Shown here in pieces: positions 14,637 to 28,260 of a stretch of DNA of 64,000 bases (positions are counted from its first letter, which is position 1; each line of letters begins with the position of its first letter). The stretch is from Gonocerus acuteangulatus (lineage: Eukaryota; Arthropoda; Insecta; Hemiptera; Coreidae), in the NCBI GenBank assembly GCA_946811695.1, contig OX328124.1:87912972-87976971 (forward strand), in the 5' to 3' direction. The notes beneath the pieces were generated by a model. It did no database searches, had not been told where the DNA came from, and saw only the letters and a program-made list of their open reading frames with translations. The position numbers and the translations under genes were made by a program.

Positions 14637-14741
14637 ATGAAATTCCAACTAAATATTTGGAAAGAAGTCTGGAGCCAGAAGAATGTATGAAGAAATTAGA
14701 TTGTGTTGAGAATCATGCCTCATTAAATATGACAAGGGAAG
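14637..14741 (+). CDS. Possible internal coding exon, unrecognised
   Basis: A stretch of 105 bp (35 codons, phase 1 on both sides) lies between TTGTGTATGCAG and GAAG/GTAGCT. Only one frame is open: EIPTKYLERSLEPEECMKKL then DCVENHASLNMTRE. It has two cysteines and an N-x-T site. No family is recognised. It could be chance, since the donor is weak. Confidence 0.25.
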
Positions 14742-14744
14742 GTA

Positions 14745-17330
14745 GCTAACTAGTTTCGTATTCCTTGCAACCACATCCTTGGCACAGATATTACCTTTTT
14801 AAATAATCCACCCAACTTCCAAGGTAGGAATCCCCAAAGGTATTATTATCTAGTTGGTTTTATCGCAGGAAACAAGTGTAGAAGTTATTGAACTTCACTT
14901 TTTAGCTCAAATAGTAAAAATTTCCAAAAATTCGAATTCGCAAGGGTATATATTTTTTTAAGAGGCTTGGTAGAAAAAAAAATTGTGATTTGGATAATGA
15001 TTTCCAATTTCACTTGGGACAAAAATAAATCAGATTTTCCTTTGCTCCGAACTCCAAATAAGTAACAAGTAGACTGAAATACTTCAAAAATAACAACACA
15101 CGTATAGCTCGATTTTTAGGCTCACATCGATTAAAAAAAAAAAAATTCTTTAAACGATTCCAAATTCTCAAAACAGGCATGAAGGGCTAAAAATATTTTA
15201 GATGGACCTTAATAAAAAAGTGTTTTTCTCAAGTAATTCATTCATTGATTCATTTAACTAAAATAATTTTAATTGTACCTATGTAACTTATATTTACGTA
15301 TGTAACTTATAACAGTACCTATGTGCTCTTAAGAATTACCTTAAGGACACGAAAGGCGATTACAAACATACATCATATGAAGAATTAAGAAAAAAGTGAC
15401 GATTTTTAAGAAAAAAAGCTTTTTCTTTTTTTTTTTTTTATTCTTGACCACCATAGTTTTTCGAGGTTAAGTCTCGTCTTCAGTACTATACAATTATTTG
15501 AAGGATATGACTTGTTTGCCAAAGAATACTCTAGTACAAATAAACCCTACAGCTACATACAGGGTGTATATGCTATATACATCACTCACTTTACAGGAAA
15601 ACCTCAAAAATTGAACATCTATCATTTATTTATTTATCTGATTTGATTTTATTAGAGTCTTCTTAGCGAAGATTTCCACTGGTATTAAGTTTGCTAAAAC
15701 ACAGATAGCATCATAAGAGACCTTTTATTATTCGGAAAGCCATTAATCTCTAAAGTCATTTTAATTTGCTTATGTTGGACTTCTTTTGCAAATCTCATTG
15801 TCAAATATGTAATCCGTAAATTAGTAAGGGTAAAATTGCTCCAATGTAAATGATATGTAATGCATAGGGTTGGGGTCTCTATGTGTTGCCAGCTGTGAGT
15901 CCAAAGTATGTATACATAATATGTATAATATATATTTATAAATAAACATATAAAACTAATCAACAACTTAGGACTCACAACTGGCAATGCACGGGGACTT
16001 CAATCCGAAGCACTTTGCATTAAAGAAAAAGAAATACCTATGCGCATATGTATATTCCTTTTTCCGATAAAACGCTTATGTATATATGATTCCTACAAAA
16101 ATTCTGGACTTGAGCTATGTATTGAAAATAAAAAAATAAAAAAAATGTCTTATTTGTTTGAATAAGCACCACCGAACCTCAGCATTTATTTATTCATTCC
16201 TTTCTGTATAAAGCACACCAATCCAACGAATACTACCGAAAACATTTCATCATTCCGAGGTAGGAAAAAAAATGAAGAAAATCCCGCAAATCCATTGCCA
16301 GCCAATCCAACCGTTATCCAATTTCCCATAGAGACTGGAATCCCATATTTCACTTTTTGATTACTTTATTAAAAAAAAAAAAGAAACCCTTCTTTCTTCT
16401 TTCAAACTGAAAATATTTATAGCACAAGATACCATACTTGGATATAATGTTATATCCATAGATATTTCAGTGAGAAATTTCGAAATATATATATGAATAC
16501 AGTGAAACCCAGCTACCAATTATAACCAAATTTTGTGTGACCTGCGACTTCCTTCAAGACCTGGGCGTGGATCCCAACAAATTCTGGTTTCTGGCCAATA
16601 TATTTTGATATATTACCTAATAATATTGAGCTACCTCATATATGGGAGCTCATCAGGCTTTTATCAATCTTTCATAATTCATTTTACCAAATTTGCATCC
16701 ATACTTAAAAAATTGTATAAATATAAAATTTCATTTAATTATTTAAAATGGCAGAAGGTCATTAAGACTTTCTGCTGTTTTGAAATATTTAATTGTGAAT
16801 AAAGAGCCACAATCTTATATTATAAAATAAGATTTCTATGAAATTAATCTTTTATTAAATTCACATTCATAATTTATTTTTCGTCAATCTACAAAAACAA
16901 AAACCTTTTAATCAACTGAAATGAATATGAAAGATTTAAAAGCATGCTGCGTTTGTTAATAAGCACCCTAATATATTTGGACTGCACATTTTGTTTTAAA
17001 AATAAAGAATTTCTTCTTCTATTGGTACATTTCGAAGAGCGCGCACCTTACCGCCTCCGTGGTATTTTATTTTATCAGAAGTTTTTCAGATTAATCATTT
17101 ATGGCTATTGTATAATTTGATGTTTTTTGAGTCCCTGCAATGCTGTATAAAACTACTTCTTTGTCTTCGTCAATAAACGGCTTATATTTAATATTTTATT
17201 GGTTAGCCTTTTGATTGTCGCAGGATTAGTATATTATCTTTTCAAAAGTAGATTTCACTAGTGGACTATGTAAAATAATATTTGGAAACGAATTAAAACT
17301 CTCAAGTTTCGGTAAAACATAAGGAGGGGC
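14745..17330. other. No gene recognised
   Basis: AT-rich. A - strand frame at 15694-15987 starts in low-complexity sequence and has no family resemblance. Confidence 0.5.
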
Positions 17331-17334
17331 CTAT

Positions 17335-17660
17335 GCATCTTTAGTTGCATTATAAAGCTCTCCAGGGCTGTTGCCAAATCGAAGTCAGATCACAAAGTCA
17401 GCCATCTGGAAGATTCTGAAAGATCTGGAGAAAGTCATTGATTTATCGAACACCTCAGAAGAATTTTTGAGTACTCGTTCTTCTCCAAATTCTCCGTGTG
17501 AAATCCGACCCTTAAATGACAAAGATAAAAGAGCTTACAGAATTTGTTGATATGATGTCACCACGAACGGCTTCATTAGGATTTATGAAGCGAAGAAGAC
17601 AAGTAATACCATCAACTGTCAACAATGTTCGAATGTTATCAAATCGCAGTGAATTTTTGT
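17335..17660 (+). pseudogene. Possible Tc1-like transposase N-terminal relic
   Basis: Frames with stops contain ITKSAIWKILKDLEK and, about 20 residues later, EIRPLNDKDKRAYRI. These are reminiscent of the paired-type HTH and the GRPRKLNDRDKR linker of Tc1 transposases. The similarity is weak. Confidence 0.3.
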
Positions 17661-18155
17661 TGTTTAACGTATTGTCAAAGATACTTTGATTTCAAGTAAA
17701 TTCTTTTAATTATTTTGTTTCAAATAACGTAACATTAAATAAATCTGGAAGTAATTGGTTAGAGAAGATTTGTGTTAATATATTTTCTACCGAGACAAAA
17801 ACAACACTAAGAATACCCGAGATTAATTGGCTTTATATTACTAAACTGGAACGAAGCATTTGCCGATTAGGGAAAAAAACTAATCTGAAATTGATGAAGG
17901 TTCCCTTATTCCTCAATATTGATGATTGTCCAATATTAGTGTTGATTTCTTATTATTTCTTCTTTCTTCCTTATATATTTTCTTCTCGCTCTTCAGCTTA
18001 TTTAACTTTCAGCTTAATGCAATATGTTACTTCATTGGAATTTGAAAATTGGCTAAATTGAGACTGGCAGCTAAACATTTAGAATCTTACTTCATACGAG
18101 TAGGCATTTTATTTGTTTTCAATGTTCACCATTTGATGAGCGAACTAGTTTTTTC

Positions 18156-18222
18156 TTAGATAGGTTCCTCTCTCCTTCCATATGGAAGGACCCCGCTTAT
18201 AAGGTTCACCTCATAACTCAAT

Positions 18223-18284
<62 letters not shown>

Positions 18285-19995
18285 GGTGTCCCGTAAATGT
18301 CTAGTCATATTGAGAGGGGTGATAGAGGACCCTTAGGGGAACAAAAAATGTTCTATGACGATTTCCCGAATTCTCACCCATAAGGGAGAAAACGTCGTTT
18401 TATTGTTTTATCGAGACAAACGTGGTTTTTAGAAACATAATCGTTGTAGCTCCGTCTCAGGTGGTACTACTAGAAAGGGAGTGAAACCAATCGAAAGCTG
18501 AGTAAATTTACTATAAGACTAGTTGGGAGTAAACGTAAAAATGAATAAATGTAAGTATGTATATCTTACCAAAAGAAGGCAATTCTAAATTTCCTGACAT
18601 TTTATTGATATTACTTTCCAGCGTTACTCCTCAATAAGGAGGATCTGAGATTTCCGGGTTTCAGAAAAACTTCCTCATTTAACTAGCTTTCCATTCATGT
18701 ATCACAACCCTGGGTTATTGAAGTATTTGAACGATTTAAGAACAAAAGTTTTAAAAAAAACATGGATCTAAGAAAAGAAAATTATATTTTTTTCTTCAGT
18801 TTATTCAAAAAGCTAAAGGGAAATATTTATTTTTATAAATATTAAGTAAATATTTACTTAAAACAATAAAAAAAATTACTTCCACGAATATAAAAAAAAT
18901 TCCTAAAACAGTAAATAAATAAAATACACATTTATTTTGAATTTGTTAATTCAGGTAACTAATACTGGGTCCAGGAGGCGGCCATTAAGGAACCCCAACC
19001 ATACATTAATCTCAAAAATTATTATTTTTACCTAGATCACACATTTGAACACATTTTTACAGGTACTTATATTTAGAAAACAAATGCTTTACCTTAAATT
19101 AATACTGATGGCTACGCTTGTGAAACTCACTGGGATTCTGAGCCCATGCGTTTTTGTTGTGGTAATTAAAAATTCTATCCCTCATAAATAATATGTACAT
19201 AGTCCTGTAAAAATGTGTTCAAATGCGTGATTTAGGTAAAAATAGTAATTTTTGAGGTTAATGTATGGTTGGGGTTCCTTAATGGCCGCCTCCTGGACCC
19301 AGTATTAGTTACCTGAATTAATAAATTCAAAATAAATGTGTATTTTATTTATTTAATGTTTTAAGATTTTTTTTAATATCCGTGGAAGTATTTTTTTTTT
19401 ATTCTTTTAAGTAAATATTTACTTAATATTTATGTAAACATTTATAAAAAAAAATATTTCCCTTCAGCTTTTTGAATAAATTGAAGAAAAAAATATAATT
19501 TTCTTTTCTCAGATCCATGTTTTTTTTAAAACTTTTGTTCTTAAATCGTTCAAATACTTCAATAACCCAGGGTTGTGATACATGAATGGAAAGCTAGTTA
19601 AATGAGGAAGTTTTTCTGAAACCCGGAAATCTCAGATCCTCCTTATTGAGGAGTAACGCTGGAAAGAAATATCAATAAAATGTCAGGAAATTTAGAATTG
19701 CCTTCTTTTGGTAAGATATACATACTTACATTCATTCATTTTTACGTTTACTCTCAACTAGTCTTATAGTAAATTTACTCAGCTTTCGATTGGTTTCACA
19801 CCCGTTTTAGTAGTATCACCTGCGACGGAGCTACAACGATTATTCTTCTAAAAAGTACGTTTGTCTCGAAAAAACAATAAAACTACGTTTTCTCCCTTAT
19901 GGGCGGGAATTCGGGAAATCGTCATAGAACATTTTTTGTTCCCCTAAGGGTCCTCTATCACCCCTCACAATATGACTAGACATTTACGGGACACC

Positions 19996-20085
<90 letters not shown>

Positions 20086-20142
20086 CTGTTCGCTCTCTAA
20101 CGCGTTAAAGTATGGTCCGGTTTTGATGAAATTTGGTACATT
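18156..20142 (-). repeat. Repeat family X, copy G, interrupted inside its (TA)n
   Basis: The left part (18156-18228) is the family terminus with a decayed hairpin (GGTTCCTCTCTCC...GGAAGGACCCC). The (TA)n array is split by a fold-back element (18282-19998). Beyond it, 20081-20142 continues the family sequence (TTTGTCTGTTCGCTCTC, then GATGAAATTTGGTACA). The remainder of the copy is missing. Confidence 0.75.
18282..19998. mobile_element. Fold-back DNA element with ~785-bp inverted arms
   Basis: The ends CAGGGTGTCCCGTAAATGTC and its complement face each other. Arms at 18282-19064 and about 19204-19998 match with scattered differences and small indels, leaving a spacer of about 140 bp. Flanks are TA on both sides, consistent with Tc1/mariner-type TA insertion. 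No transposase is encoded. Confidence 0.88.
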
Positions 20143-21553
20143 TTTTTTTCAGCTACTGTAATGTCTGAAATTAATTAAAAACTAACTCGCTCATTTATTT
20201 ATTTTTTTTTTTAATTTTTCTGTGTGTTCTGTATGATTAACTTATCAAAATTTACATCAATAAATGTTTATTGTTATCTTCTCTTTTCTTAAAATATTCT
20301 GATGTCATTGAGTATGTTTAGGATATTTACTAAGTTCATCAATAAACGGTATACTATCGGGAAGTAATTTCCCGCTCTGTCTAAATTGAAGAAAATGGCA
20401 CATTCTCACAATGCATTAAATTGCTTCGTGCCTGCTTAGGGGCAAAAAGTTGCTTTTAAAAAGGCGTCGAATACCTGATAAAGGGTTACTAATGAAAGGG
20501 TGAAGTTTTAAAATGTATTATCTTCTACCATTTTGTAATATATTCTTGAGAACAAAGTGTCACAATATTATACTACAGATTTGAGACAGCATTTGCTTGT
20601 AAACAGACCAATATGAGCTCACGGGATTGCTAGGAGTAATGTTACTAATACAAATGGCCTAAAATGGCCAACGCCCCCCCTGAGTCACCTGAGCTGTGAT
20701 TTACATAAATCTGCATGCCAGCCTTTGTCAATTCCCAAATCGCTGATTGGACTCGTAACCAGTCTCGTATCACAGAATTAACCCCAATTGACTAGCACTG
20801 AGGGTGAAATTGAAATCCGACATCTTTCTCTTTCTGATATTTCTCTCCTAGGAATTGGATAAAATTTGTGTGTTGGTCGTCTATCTGTTAATTCTGTATA
20901 TTTCCCAAACTCAACTCTTTCGGCTTTTCAAGATCCAGTTTCACTTTCAGATTTTAAGTATCGGAAAATTGGTAATATTAATTATTTGCCCGGCCCAAAT
21001 CAAGAATTAGTTCGGAAAACAAGTTGCATCAACATTTCTAGTGCACTGTAACAAGTGCGCAAACTTGAGCATTCCTCTTTATTCAAAATTGCGCTTCTAA
21101 CGAATACATTTAACAGTCACACACGAGATAGCAGATGGATCTCATAGTTAACGTTCACTGTTCAGTTACTTCCGAACATAAAATGTTCAACAACTCTCTG
21201 CAGAAAATAATAATAGTAAAGTCATTTTCCGTAAAATAATCTGGTCGCCTTCATTTTACTAGGCTCTGCACACATACGGCCGTGTATGGCGATGAAATAA
21301 ATAGGACATAATCTTCAAAACATGTACTTTGGGGTAAAACTAAGCGGAGAGGATAATGAAGTTCCTTTTTTTTTCTGCTCCAAGTAAACTAAGGATAATT
21401 CAGTTTCATTAAACATATCTTCAAAACCTGAATACACCAAGTTCATGGTCCATTTTGGCAAACAAAAAACATTTTTTAAAACATAGATATATACATGATA
21501 CTTTCTGGGTAAAACCAATTTTTTAGGAATAAAATGATTGGTATAAAATATTG

Positions 21554-21557
<4 letters not shown>

Positions 21558-21622
<65 letters not shown>
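21558..21622. repeat. (TA)n array
   Basis: About 65 bp of TA, followed at 21625 by AACTAGCTGCTTGTTGGCCA. Confidence 0.9.
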
Positions 21623-21627
<5 letters not shown>

Positions 21628-21667
21628 TAGCTGCTTGTTGGCCACTGGGTTTCACGTAGGAAATTGC

Positions 21668-21730
21668 CTGTTTTTTTTTTTTATGGTGCATCTGCATCTA
21701 GACCATTAGCACTGACATGTCTATCTTTTC
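21668..21730 (-). mobile_element. 5'-truncated SINE tail
   Basis: A T-run then ATGGTGCATCTGCATCTAGA and CCATTAGCACTGACATG is the shared tail module in reverse. The head is missing. Confidence 0.6.
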
Positions 21731-22266
21731 CTCAGTTTTAAATTGTTCGTTTTCTAAAATTGCTCGTTTAGCAGTAAAATGAATTTAAACTAAACAAGCA
21801 AATCAGAAAACGTTTTCCTAGAAGAATCCGCGGAATTCGAGATGTTTGAATGATTAATTTACGCATAGAGTTGGCTGCTGAATACATCCTCTGCGTTGAA
21901 TTGCCCAAAATCTCGTTTTTCTTCCAAAGTTTATTGATGTAGGTGCTTATATTTTTCACGCAATAATTTAAAAAAAATATATATATTTATTGCTCCTTTC
22001 CATGCTTTTCAAATTATACTTAAAACGCTCTAAGATGGTGTCATATTTAATATGCGCGCCACCAAGTTGTAGCAAAACTGTATTTGATAGAAGTATTTGG
22101 CTTGCTGGGGATTATTGTCTGCAAAATGTGTTCTGAATGCATTTTACATACCAGGTTCTGCTGCCATAAATAATCCCCTTTCATAATAAAGAGAGAAGGA
22201 GAAAACGTCTGAATAAAGTCGAAGCCATACTTAGGAAAAATACAATAGATAATACATATGGTAATT

Positions 22267-22464
22267 CTAGAATGTTGTGGTGTTTACTATAATCCTCCCA
22301 TTCATGTCCCTGAAGCTGTAAGGAGCTTTGGTATCTGATCTCCCATTGACAATCCCCGCAATCGGACTGTACTCGGCGTCCCCTTTCCTAATCCTGCTCA
22401 GATAATTCCTATCGACCTTCTTCGGATCTTTTATGTTACAAGATAAGCTTCTTTCTTCGCTCAT
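22267..22464 (-). CDS. Possible terminal coding exon or small ORF, unrecognised
   Basis: Sixty-five codons run from ATG to TAG, directly after AACATTTATAG, a plausible splice acceptor. The sequence (KKVDRNYLSRIRKGDAEYSP, then IAGIVNGRSDTKAPYSFRDM, ending NTTTF) has balanced codon use and richer G+C than its surroundings. It is hydrophilic, with basic pairs, no signal peptide and no membrane segment. No family is recognised. It may be the last exon of a gene lying to the right. Confidence 0.35.
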   Translation of the reverse strand: MSEERSLSCNIKDPKKVDRNYLSRIRKGDAEYSPIAGIVNGRSDTKAPYSFRDMNGRIIVNTTTF

Positions 22465-22645
22465 CTATAAATGTTTTCAAATTCTGCAGCTGCAAAAAAC
22501 TCTTGTAGATTTCCAGTTCACGTTTACCACAGGCGAAAAAATTGCATAAGGACAATAAGGAAATACATTCAGCTAAATACTAAAAATCTGATCCGTAAGA
22601 GCTCCTAAATTAAAGACATGCCAGTGGTAAGCAAAAAATTACAAA

Positions 22646-23021
22646 AGTCCGACTCGCAGAAACTGCGACATCTTTGCGCAGTTCCGTTCATATGCCAGGG
22701 CCATTAGTAAAATAATAAAAGCAGTTATTGGTAGGTTTTGATATTTTGGAAAAAATTTACAATGAAATCTCAAAGAGAAGTAATATAAAAGGTTAAGCAC
22801 GACAACAATGATTTTATTCTCAGCGATCCCTGCGTTCTTCTCAGCGCTCCTTCTTGGAAACACTATAACATTGTTTTTCATTTTCTTTTTTTACTGTTAA
22901 ATGTAATTTTTGTAGAAAAAAAAACAACAGTATTTTGATCTATGGGTTCTAAAACATGAAAATTATTAGTCAGCACTTCCGGATTGCATAATGGCGTCAA
23001 CCTCATAGGCGGGTTCGCTAA
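22646..23021 (+). repeat. Repeat family X, short internally deleted copy H
   Basis: Its 376 bp run from AGTCCGACTCGCAGAAACTG to GGGTTCGCTAA. The centre, the (TA)n array and the second arm of the terminal hairpin are absent, but both outer ends are recognisable. Confidence 0.6.
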
Positions 23022-24837
23022 CAATAAACATACATGTTTTCGTAAAATAAACTTTTTGTTTCCTTTATTAAATAAATTACAGACGACTTTATATATTCAG
23101 CTAATCAGCTTTTAAAAAGAATATCGACCTCTGTTTTTTGTTATGTTAGGTTTTTTTGTTAAAGTTTTGTCGAAATAGTATAAGTGACTGTTTCTAAAAC
23201 TTCGTTATGTATCATTTATTCTGTTGTATGTTAGATTTATTGAAATTTTAATAATAAGTGTTAAGTAGTTTGGCATATCTATCAGAAAGAAATAGAATTG
23301 CTGAAGTGTATATTTTAGGTAGTTTCCTTATGTAAGGTATCATTCAAATAGCAATTTCATTGAATTATAATGCCAGTAATTCCATTAGAGCATTAATCTC
23401 ATTAAAGTTTTTCTTTTAATTTCATTACATCGCAGTCACTTAGATAATGGAATATTTTTTTTCTGGGATAAAAGTAATGCTGGCAACCCAAATGAGAGTT
23501 TCTTGTTTGCTCGTTCAGTTAAAACGGACTTTTCCCGCACAAATCCTCTGGAAGGAGTTTCGAAAAGTTCAGTAATTAATCTTAAGAAAAGAAAAAGAAA
23601 AGTATGAAACTGTTTTATGAAATATTAGACGCCATACTTCTTCTATGATTCTATACTTTTATTGTTTATTTTCCTAATGAGGCATTTAGTCTTATTCTCT
23701 TAATTCGTCGTAGAAACAATTAATTCCTAGCTGTAATTAATTGAACAGTGGAATTGCTTATGGATCTAAGTTTTAATATTTTAATATTTTTTAGCACTTT
23801 TATCCGAATTTCATTTTTTGACAGCAAACTAATATATGTACCTGCGTCAATGTCCTGCTAAAAGATCTCTTGTTGGTTGTGGTTAGTTGTTGGTAGTATC
23901 AGGGCATTGATGCAGGACAGAGATTACTTTGGAGTCAAAAAATGAAAATTTTTAAAATGGCATATAAAGCACTTAGCAATTCAATTCTTCAATTATAAAT
24001 AATAAATCAAAGTATAAGCCCCTTTTAATAGCACGGAATCTCTTGTGTAAATAAGTACTTTAACTAGAAATAATTCTTTATGGATGCAGTAAATAGACAC
24101 CTGCTGAATTTCCAAAAAAGTAAACACTCGCTAAGAAAGGTTTTTGATATTCAAATTCTCAAGTGTTTTTGGAGAGGTTTGAATTTTTAGTTTTAAAGAA
24201 AGGCAGCATGCGTTGCTGGGACGATAACAGAACAGCTATTACCGAACTGTATCTATTTCATAGTATTTTTTTTTTTATTTGCGGTTGATTATCAACTATG
24301 ATGGCAGTCCTTGAATTACTAGAAATTAGCTGCCTCATAGAATTTACGCTAAGAGGGACAAAATCACTATTTTAATTGAGGTTCATTTCAACTTGTCCCC
24401 CATAGAGTTTTCCTGGTGATTGTCCATCCGAGGTAATAATATCCCGAACCCTTACACACCCTCCCTCCTCACCCATCAGCATCCCCAGTCATAACACTTC
24501 TTGGTAATTCTCGCAAATATAATGGGTCCAAATGACATCTGAGAAAAATATTTTTTTTTTAATTTTAACGCACATTTATTATTGACAACGAATATTTACC
24601 TTTATTGGTATAACATCTGTTACAGGTAACCTATAGATATTTTATACTGGTTATCTTTAGGTTATCTGTTTGTTGACACTGGTCCAGAGCGCCCTAGTGT
24701 CAAGAAACATTATAATTTGATTACTTTTTAATTGATGAATAAACATATAGTATGATGGGAACCGTGTTATAATAAACTGTAAAAAATTATATAGTATTGT
24801 TAATTTTGATGATACATTATTGAACGCAATAAAATAA

Positions 24838-24866
24838 CTACGTGACGAAGCACGGGCATTCAGCTA
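24838..24866 (+). other. Possible Helitron-type 3' terminus
   Basis: CGTG-ACGAAG-CACG forms a short stem, followed by GGCATTCAG and CTAG before T. This is the stem plus CTRR-T layout of Helitron 3' ends. A start was not identified. Confidence 0.35.
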
Positions 24867-25473
24867 GTGATTTACATACAGCTAAAGAGCATTTGTGTTT
24901 TTTTATTTGACAGTTGTACCAACTCCAAAACAATTTTTTTTTTTAATTTAAGAAAATCCTGGAAGCCTGGTGAGAATGCTTAATTCTTCATTAATATTTT
25001 TGGGATAATTGCTACAACCAAATCGAAACATTCTAATATTCTTTGGAGTACAATTATTGATGAGTGAATCCCCAAACATCCCCGGCGAATGTAACCGACA
25101 GCCTAGGAGTGAATGATTCATGAATAAAAGAACATAGCTACTCCCCACACATAACTCTTTAAGAGTCATGCATTCCCCAAGGGAAGAAACTGATGACATT
25201 TCTCTTCAGACCCTTCTCTTGAAATATGATCCTTGCTGTGTGCGTCGATGGCTCTTTTCATCTAAAACTCCAGCTCTTCCTGTCAAATAGTCATCCCTCA
25301 CTTCTACAATCTCCGCCAGATCCAATCCTCAAATGTACACTTTATTTATGCCAGCTTTTTTTCTTTCATTGCGGTTTTAGTTTGTTCACTAGCCGAATTT
25401 GTTTCAAGGTAGGGGACAAGAAGAAATTCGTAGATAACATGTTATCTTTAATACTTTAATTACAACAATATAT

Positions 25474-25552
25474 AGTCGGAGAGCTGGTAACGCACGTTTC
25501 ATGAAGTGTTAGTCAAAGAGCTGGTAACGCACATTTCAAGAAGTGTTATGAT
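25474..25552 (+). repeat. Two tandem ~38-bp units
   Basis: GAGCTGGTAACGCACGTTTC and GAGCTGGTAACGCACATTTC, each followed by A(T/A)GAAGTGTTA. Confidence 0.75.
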
Positions 25553-27018
25553 GCACCTTGAAATGTTGTTATAGTACATCTCTTGGGTAGATAAGAAGGT
25601 AAATATGTGTTGGGTAGACTTACCATGGATCACAAGATACTGCGCATAGGGGAAAGGTAAAAAAAAAAAAATCAAAAAATAGAGTTTTATTTAGAATCCA
25701 ACTATCTTTAATGTCAAATTAAGCCAATTTTACAATGAATAATAAATAATTCAGACACATTTAAGGAGAATAACATAAAAGAAAAAAAAAAAAGAAAAAG
25801 AAATTGTATTTATTCTAACATTAAAAGAGTGTTTACTTCACGCTGCATTTAAACCGGTACGTCTGTACAAGATCGTGTGAGCAAGAACCATTGAGATCGC
25901 AGAGAACAACCATAACCGCTTCTATGAACGGTGGTCTCACTCACTCTTACACGCAGTGTATTGCAGTCATAGGCAACATTTATTTTCATGTTTCCTGATG
26001 ATTAAACCCCACTCTAATGTAATTTTCATAATTCTATTCGTTCTTTTGAACGGGTTTTTTTACTCTGTTTACGTCATTTTTTTAATTATTTGTTGTTTTT
26101 CAATTGAATTTAACATTAAAACGAGTATTTCTACGAAAATGAAAAACGTATTTGTAATAGTGTTTAATATATATATTAACAGAACTCCTCGGAGATGACA
26201 GCCACCACATTGATACAATACTCAAACATTTAAAGGACATAAACATTTACAACAACATCTAAGTAAATACCAAGTCAAAATATCTGGTTAAAATATTTTA
26301 AAATTATTATATAAGAAATTTTTTTTTTAGGAATATGCTCGACTAAACCTACTTTACATCGCCCTCTACTGAAAAGACCGAAACACTGCACTTCGCCAAA
26401 GATGCGGTGCGATAAATAAATATTTCTAGTATATATATAATAAAAATATATCTTATATTTATATGTCATCGCGTCACAGTCATAGGCGATTTTCTTTCCT
26501 ATTGGAATAAGAGGACGGAAACGCGTTAAAGAATAACAGGTAATCACATCACGGAGCCCTGATGGTTACGTCAAGTCAATTTTCGGTCAAGGATAAAGAT
26601 GAAATGCGAAAAGCGTTGGAAACCACCTGTCATTCTGTTTTACTTTATCACGAACAAAATGGAAATTAGTTGTAACAGTTTTACCCTTCGGTGCGCGGTA
26701 GGGGTTTGTTAAGCTTTTAACTTCTGCCGAAGTAAAATCATACAATCCAGCAGACAAGATTACTCAGGTCATGTTTTTCATACTACCAGCTAAATCTTTA
26801 TAATAATTACAGAGCCCTTAGATTCTTTAACAACGCCCCTTTTAAACGAATTCGCAAAACAATGTATTTTCCACGCAGTTCAGAGCCTTAATCTTGATTG
26901 TTCTTCCTTTAATGCAAAAAAAAAAAAAAAAAAAAAAAATCACCTTCTGAGGGAAAAAAAACAACACTATATTTATATGATAGTTATTCCTAAAAAAAAA
27001 AAGAAAGACAAAAAAGAA

Positions 27019-28043
27019 AGTCCGTCTCGCAGGACTGCATCATCTTAGCGCGGTTCCGTTCATATCCCTAGTCTAATTTAGAAAGATTAAAATAGAAGCA
27101 GTTATTATTTTGGTTCCACCAGTCTTTTTTTTTAAATTAATTATTATAATGGCGTGTCAACCCTTAAGGTCACTAACGCCATTCCTGTGAGTAGTAAAGT
27201 CATGAAAGGTCATGATTTACAATCTTACCTGGAAGGGTCCGCTACACTAGAAACAGACCCGCTAGTGACAAGGTCTTGGAATCTTGGAAATCTATATTTC
27301 TAACAATAAATTGTTTTTGTTATTTTACTTAACCAGTTTTATTCCCAAATACATTATCCAACAATAAGCAATTAAAAAATAACAAGGAATAAAAAACAGA
27401 CAAAAAGAACAGTTCGAATAAGCGAAATCAATTACTTTAAAGTTTTAAGCTCTTATTTCTCCGATTGACATCGCCTAATCAAAACTTTCATTAGAACTTT
27501 TTTTTAGAGCATTTAATAAGCTTTCTAATGGTATTCTTCCGTTAACCAAGATTCTCAACCTTTTTCGAGATATTAAGGAAAGTAAACAAAGTTACTAAAA
27601 CTTTTTATGTCTGTTAATAAAATATTTTATTCTAACCCTTCCTTAACTCCAAACGTAATTAAAATTTCAACATATTAGTTTTGATGAAAGTAGAACATGC
27701 AGAAAATGTTTCAACTGAATCCCATGATTCTAAGTACCCAAACCAAAAACGTTATTCAAAAAATATTTTTCCAATTTTCTCGAAAACGGTTAAAGCTATC
27801 GCCTTGAAAATGGTTTCATTCGTTTTCCTAGCCCAGGAATCATATAAAACGAGTACTTAGAAGCTTATGAACTCAAAAACGTAAGCGTTACGATTTTTTT
27901 TGCGCGAATTTCGCCCCAAACGCCATCTTCCAGTAGGCGGATTTTGCTGGTTAACGAACTTGACCTTTCAAATTGGACGAAGGATTTTTGTACCAAATTT
28001 CATCAAAATCGGACCATTCGTCTTCTATCTAGAGAGCGAAAAG

Positions 28044-28124
<81 letters not shown>

Positions 28125-28260
28125 AATTTGAACCACCGTTATTTTCGGTCTCTAGGGGTTCTGAAACGCGAAATTTTCTAGTCGGCACTTCCGGATTGTT
28201 TCATTGTATCAACCCTATAAGCGGGGTTCCTCCCTATGGGGGAGGGAGGAACCGCGCTAA
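27019..28260 (+). repeat. Repeat family X, copy D
   Basis: This full-length + copy has AGTCCGTCTCGCAGG at the left and the hairpin plus GCGCTAA at the right, with (TA)n at 28048-28122. It is highly similar to copy C through the whole body, so these two are probably the most recent pair. Short open frames in it are not conserved and do not look coding. Confidence 0.8.

Larger units (their letters stand above)
20145..22265. other. No gene recognised
   Basis: Contains the TA array at 21558 and a SINE tail at 21668; otherwise nothing identifiable. Confidence 0.5.
23022..27018. other. No gene recognised
   Basis: AT-rich, with a possible Helitron-type end at 24838 and a small tandem repeat at 25474. 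The frames at 24948-25199 and 26275-26547 (- strand) show no family features. Confidence 0.5.
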
